Assembly (NCBI RefSeq): GCF_018398315.1
Contig: NZ_JAHBRW010000002.1
Span: forward strand, 1,038,637-1,102,636
Length of the DNA: 64,000 nucleotides
Direction: 5' to 3'
From: Chelatococcus sp. YT9
GTDB taxonomy: Bacteria > Pseudomonadota > Alphaproteobacteria > Rhizobiales > Beijerinckiaceae
Shown here one piece after another: positions 60,535-64,000 of this stretch. The translations under genes were made by a program, and so were the position numbers. Below the pieces are notes generated by a model that saw nothing but the letters and a program-made list of their open reading frames with translations, did no database searches and was not told the DNA's origin. Each line of letters opens with the position of its first letter. The first letter of the stretch is position 1.

Positions 60535-61358
60535 TGTTCGTTCCTCCGTAAGTGCTGAAGAGCCCCAATAACGACGCACTTCGACGGCGCGAGATCCGCG
60601 CGCCGGAGAACCGGAGCGAGGTCGCGGCGGACAGGTAAGATGCTCGGCTGGCATTTCGTTGCCCGCAGCGAGAAATCGGAAAAACCGCTGCGTTCATCAT
60701 CTCCGTCGGGTCCGATTGGCACGCCGCGACCTCGGAGAAAGAACATCTCCCTGTACAAAAGGTTCCTCGCGGTTGAGCACGTGGCGGCCCGAATACCTCC
60801 TGCCGCTCTCGGTTACCAACGCGCGAAGGGTGTTCGGCAAGCCAACGGCGACGACCGGGCAAATGACGGCGTGCCAGCACATCGTTCTGCCGGCACGTGG
60901 TATGCGCGACGACCCCGGGCCGATAAAAAAAGAACCCCGGCTGGGAGCATCCGGGGTTCTTCCTCAGCTTCGATTAAGGCGCGGCGGGTTCTTAAGTCGG
61001 CCTCATCTCAGCGGAGAGTAGTCAATATGCCCGGCCCAGAGCGGACCGAGTTGCCCTGGATATAGGCTGGCCGATCCAGGAGCGTGTAATCAACTATGAG
61101 GGGATGACCGAGTTCCGGTGCGGTGAACTTTATTGTTGCCGCGCTTTAGGTCAGAGCCGAAGCAATCTTGTTGAGATGAACCCGGGTTTCTTTAGGACGC
61201 GCTTCGGCAACATACGCGGGAAGATTTACGCCTACTTGGCGCCAACACTCTCGGCATGAAGCATGCCAAACAAACGGGTACCGAGCGCATCCGAGTCGCC
61301 GTCATCAGAACGGAGCCGCTCGCGCTTGTTTCGAAGCGTCCCTCGCTTGATGTATCCG
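60535..61358. other. Long region without a supported gene
   Basis: Only shadow frames. It contains the minus-strand terminator at 60924-60961, and between it and the small gene at 61359 no coding frame; a 43-codon minus-strand frame upstream of the terminator lacks a start codon. Confidence 0.35.
60924..60961 (-). terminator. Minus-strand Rho-independent terminator
   Basis: On the minus strand an 11-base-pair stem (AAGAACCCCGG 60961-60951 pairing with CCGGGGTTCTT 60940-60930) is followed by a run of Ts (60930-60924). No supported minus-strand gene ends just upstream of it. Confidence 0.85.
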
Positions 61359-61559
61359 TTAAAGCTTGATTGTAATGCCCCGGGGTAACGCCCGAAGAGC
61401 CACTTCACGGTGCAGCTCTTTGCGACGGCTCTCTAGATCAGAATAGCGTACGACAATTCTGCGCACGATGGCAGCAATGTCGATCCAAGTCTCGTGCTCG
61501 ATCGCGAACTGAATCTGGTTGTGTATTTCGGCATGCACCACTTCTGATAACGCTGCCAT
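61359..61559 (-). CDS. Small hypothetical protein
   Basis: A 66-residue helical protein rich in histidine, arginine and glutamate (EVVHAEIHNQIQFAIEHETW). A GAGG site seven bases before ATG 61559 supports it. No domain recognised. It is followed 400 bases downstream by the strong terminator on the same strand. Confidence 0.55.
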   Translation of the reverse strand: MAALSEVVHAEIHNQIQFAIEHETWIDIAAIVRRIVVRYSDLESRRKELHREVALRALPRGITIKL

Positions 61560-62173
61560 AGCTTAGCCTCGCAGGTCGCGAGAGCGCTTTGCTGTCCCAA
61601 GGTGCTCGGTGCGAATCGGAAAACGCTGACAAGCTCAGCGCTATTCCCGCCTATCATCGAAAACCAGAAAACCGCCTTATCAGGCGAAAGGCTCTAAGCG
61701 GGAAAAGGGAAACCCGGCTCACGGTCTCCCCGGCGGGATGCCATTTGCTATCAGGATAGTCGAGCATTTTGCATGCGTGATTGCAAGCGCTCGCAGGGCG
61801 CCGCATGGCTTTGTACGATACTGCGCGATATGCGGAGGAGCCGCTTCATATCGAAGCTGCCCCGGGGCTGCGCACGACGCCTATGCTCAGCACCGGGGCT
61901 TTGCTCCAGAAACACCGGGGCTGGAGATGTCTGGAGCCTGAAATAACCGCAGAACGAGCGACGGGTTCCTCCTACGCGTATCCGGCGCAGCTGGCGAGGG
62001 CCATTCAGATCGTTCTTGCTTCGTAACGCTTGTCGGCGCGGCAGTGGACCCGAAGGTCTCGTGACAACGCGCTAGCCGATGCCTGCGACGCGGTTGCTAA
62101 CAGGGCGGCGGGCAGCAAGGCCCGTTCCTCGGTGGGAGATGCTGCGCGCCGGGGCGAGCCTTTGCCTCGTCGC
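61560..62173. other. Intergenic region without supported gene
   Basis: Frames on both strands overlap without domain or ribosome-site support. The CatC-like operon ends at its right edge. Confidence 0.4.
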
Positions 62174-62470
62174 TCAGGCCGCTGCCACCTCGAGTGGATC
62201 AACCGCGTGTCTGGCCAGTGGATGGACTGCGATGTCATACATCCAAGGATGCGCGGGCAGGCCAGTGATGATCTCGTGCAGCTCCGTGGCATCCTTCGCG
62301 CGCCATATACCCCAGTTCTCAAAGCGGCAAGGCACGCGCCACATCCGCACCAGATGTCCTTGGCGCGCGAGTTCTGCTGCGTGCGCGCGTTCTTCACGCG
62401 TGATCCTCTCGCGCAACTCCGGGTCCATGTTGTCGGACCAGCGAAGTTTGATGTTGACGAGAAATTCCAT
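62174..62470 (-). CDS. Muconolactone delta-isomerase family protein
   Basis: A 98-residue ferredoxin-like alpha/beta protein matching CatC: MEFLVNIKLRWSDNMDP at the start, then EERAHAAELARQGHLVRMW, and GLPAHPWMYDIAVHPLARH near the end. CatC isomerises muconolactone to beta-ketoadipate enol-lactone in catechol catabolism, or similar lactones. No other catechol gene is nearby; instead it follows a CrtI-like FAD oxidoreductase by two bases, so it probably serves a different pathway here. Confidence 0.85.
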   Translation of the reverse strand: MEFLVNIKLRWSDNMDPELRERITREERAHAAELARQGHLVRMWRVPCRFENWGIWRAKDATELHEIITGLPAHPWMYDIAVHPLARHAVDPLEVAAA

Positions 62471-62472
62471 GA

Positions 62473-64000
62473 CTAATCCTTGTATGTGTTTGTGCGTGAG
62501 GGGACTGCTCCCCGAATGTCGGCAAGAACGGCGGTGCTGGCGTTGAATCCGGGGATCCCGGTGACATATCCGCCTGGCCAGACGCCCGAGCCGGAAAGAA
62601 AAAGTCCGTTGAGGGGGGTTCTGTAGGCATGTACGGCGGCATGCGGGCGCGCACCGAAGAGGTTGGCAGGCAGCATATCTCCATGGGTGATGTTAGAGGC
62701 GACAAGGCCGAGCTCCTCTTCGAGGTCATTCGGCGACATGAACCGGTGCGCGACGATGCGATCCTTGAGACCGGGCATAAGGCGGGCCAGGGCATCGACA
62801 CAGCGCCATCCAAATGTCTCTCGCATGTCGGGCCAGGTGCCATCCGCCAAGGCGTAGGGTGCATGCCAAGCGTTGATGCTGAGGAGGTGACGCCCTGGTG
62901 GTGCGAGTTCCGGAGACGTCACCGTCGGAATGAGCCCCCACATGATGGGGTCATGTGAGGGGATGCCGCTTAATCCTTCGCCGACCGCACGTTCGATCGT
63001 ATCGAGCGAGGGGGCAATACGGAATTGAACCCCAGCAACATCGGACGTACTGACGCCATCGGGCAAGTTCGCATAGCCTGGCAAAGCATCGAGCGCGAGC
63101 ACGATCTTGAAGGCTGATCCGCGCATGGGAACAGCCGCAATCTGCTGACGCAGTCCATCCTCAACGGCCGCTTCGTCGAGCAGATCGGCAAATAGAGTTT
63201 TCGGGTTGATGGCTGAAATGACGCGCGGCGCGCGATATTCGTCCCCCGTCCTGGTAGCCACACCGGTAACACGCCCTCCCTCATGCAGGACGCGTCGGAC
63301 GGGCGCATTCGTTCGCACAGTGACGCCTAAGCTGCGGCAGCAGGCAGCCAGCGCATCGATGACGGCGCCCATACCCCCGAGAGGCAGGCCGCTCGACCCG
63401 CGCAGGGGCACGCGTCGCGGGTCATCCGGGGAAAGCGCCGGTGTCGATGCGAGCGAGAGCGGACGCATCATCAATCCGATGGCCGTTCCCGGCGCGGATG
63501 GCGGTGCAAGCGTCGCATTGAGGGCGACGATCGCCAGTAAAGCCTTGGCTTCCTCGGACGCGAGTTCTTCGTCGAGCAGCTGGCGCAAGCTCCCCAGGAA
63601 AACCCGCTCGAACAATCGCTCGAGGCGACCCGGAACGGCTCGCGCCATCGCCGACAGGCTAGGCGAGGGTGCGAAGACTGACGCACCGAGATGGCGGCCG
63701 AGTTCCTCCAGACGCGCAAGCAGCTGAAAATAGCGGTTGGCCTCGCCGGGTGCAAAGGCGTCGAGCTGCTCTGCGATGCGGACCCTGTCGCGCCATCCAA
63801 TGAAGGTTCCGCTGGCGAAGGGATGCACGACCGTCGGATTCGTCGGCAAGAAACGGAGTCCGAAATCTCCGAGCCTCAGCTCATCCACGAAGCGAGGCTC
63901 GAAGCTGCCAGCCGAATTGGTGAAGGCTGCCCTGTAGCCGGGCATGAACTCGAAGGTACCGCAGGGCCCCCCCAAGGCACCGCGGGCCTCCAGCACGGCA
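62473..64000 (-). CDS. CrtI-like FAD-dependent oxidoreductase, partial
   Basis: A phytoene-desaturase-type flavin amine oxidoreductase, at least 509 residues in the window and lacking its start, which lies beyond the window's right edge; the FAD-binding GxGxxG N-terminus is therefore not seen. Visible parts are LEARGALGGPCGTF near the start, PLGGMGAVIDALA, AINPKTLFADLL, and the C-terminal GLFLSGSGVWPGGYVTGIPG. Such proteins catalyse desaturation or oxidation of polyprenoids or other substrates. It forms an operon with the CatC-like gene, an unusual pair. Confidence 0.88.
   Translation of the reverse strand, partial: AVLEARGALGGPCGTFEFMPGYRAAFTNSAGSFEPRFVDELRLGDFGLRFLPTNPTVVHPFASGTFIGWRDRVRIAEQLDAFAPGEANRYFQLLARLEELGRHLGASVFAPSPSLSAMARAVPGRLERLFERVFLGSLRQLLDEELASEEAKALLAIVALNATLAPPSAPGTAIGLMMRPLSLASTPALSPDDPRRVPLRGSSGLPLGGMGAVIDALAACCRSLGVTVRTNAPVRRVLHEGGRVTGVATRTGDEYRAPRVISAINPKTLFADLLDEAAVEDGLRQQIAAVPMRGSAFKIVLALDALPGYANLPDGVSTSDVAGVQFRIAPSLDTIERAVGEGLSGIPSHDPIMWGLIPTVTSPELAPPGRHLLSINAWHAPYALADGTWPDMRETFGWRCVDALARLMPGLKDRIVAHRFMSPNDLEEELGLVASNITHGDMLPANLFGARPHAAVHAYRTPLNGLFLSGSGVWPGGYVTGIPGFNASTAVLADIRGAVPSRTNTYKD

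Noticed and set aside
60963-61140. A 43-codon minus-strand frame just upstream of the orphan terminator
   Set aside because: No start codon and a stop immediately upstream; not enough to call a gene.

Overview
The window looks like chromosome of a GC-rich alphaproteobacterium of the order Hyphomicrobiales (Bosea, Chelatococcus, Methylobacterium or Bradyrhizobium relatives). The evidence is a rhizobial-type major porin, a cobalamin riboswitch, a lipoprotein cox subunit II with a fused subunit I-III, LigD, and many two-component and ABC genes. No rRNA, tRNA, CRISPR array or intact insertion sequence was recognised. The genus is inference.

Layout. 0.5-5.4 kb: a single-domain response regulator convergent with a very large hybrid histidine kinase. 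5.8-7.5 kb: a small unknown protein and two divergent serine-recombinase-like proteins with degraded catalytic motifs. 7.8-9.2 kb: a porin with a strong terminator. 9.4-12.1 kb: a broken GyrI-like gene, an amidoligase-family gene and a TerC-family membrane protein. 12.5-15.8 kb: a cobalamin riboswitch, a short leader ORF and a complete corrinoid-type ABC importer, then a stub of a further ORF. 15.9-21.1 kb: a cytochrome oxidase cluster (subunit II, fused I-III, CtaG, CopD-like) with an opposite-strand DUF2231 gene in its middle. 21.2-24.4 kb: a formate/nitrite channel overlapping a molybdopterin FdhF/YdeP oxidoreductase. 25-30 kb: an EamA transporter, NadE with a cysteine hydrolase, a sugar acetyltransferase and small unknown proteins. 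30.4-34.2 kb: a PaoABC-type molybdenum aldehyde dehydrogenase. 34.4-39.9 kb: a membrane-anchored SDR protein, DUF2269, small membrane proteins and DNA ligase D.

40.2-57.3 kb is the most distinctive part. An IclR regulator is divergent from about 16 kb of tightly packed plus-strand genes: hyuB, hyuB, hyuA, a third hyuB, an AstE/AspA-like deacylase, a peptide/opine-type ABC importer (with one permease fused to its ATPase), an M20 amidohydrolase/peptidase and an NtaA/SnaA-type flavin monooxygenase. The parts fit uptake of an N-acylated or cyclic amide compound followed by ATP-dependent ring or amide opening, deacylation and oxidative cleavage. The substrate is not visible from sequence, and three different HyuB subunits with one HyuA is unusual.

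58-64 kb: a glutathione transferase, a TetR regulator coupled to a cupin, small unknown proteins, an orphan minus-strand terminator, and a two-gene operon of a CrtI-like FAD oxidoreductase (cut by the window end) with a muconolactone-isomerase-like protein.
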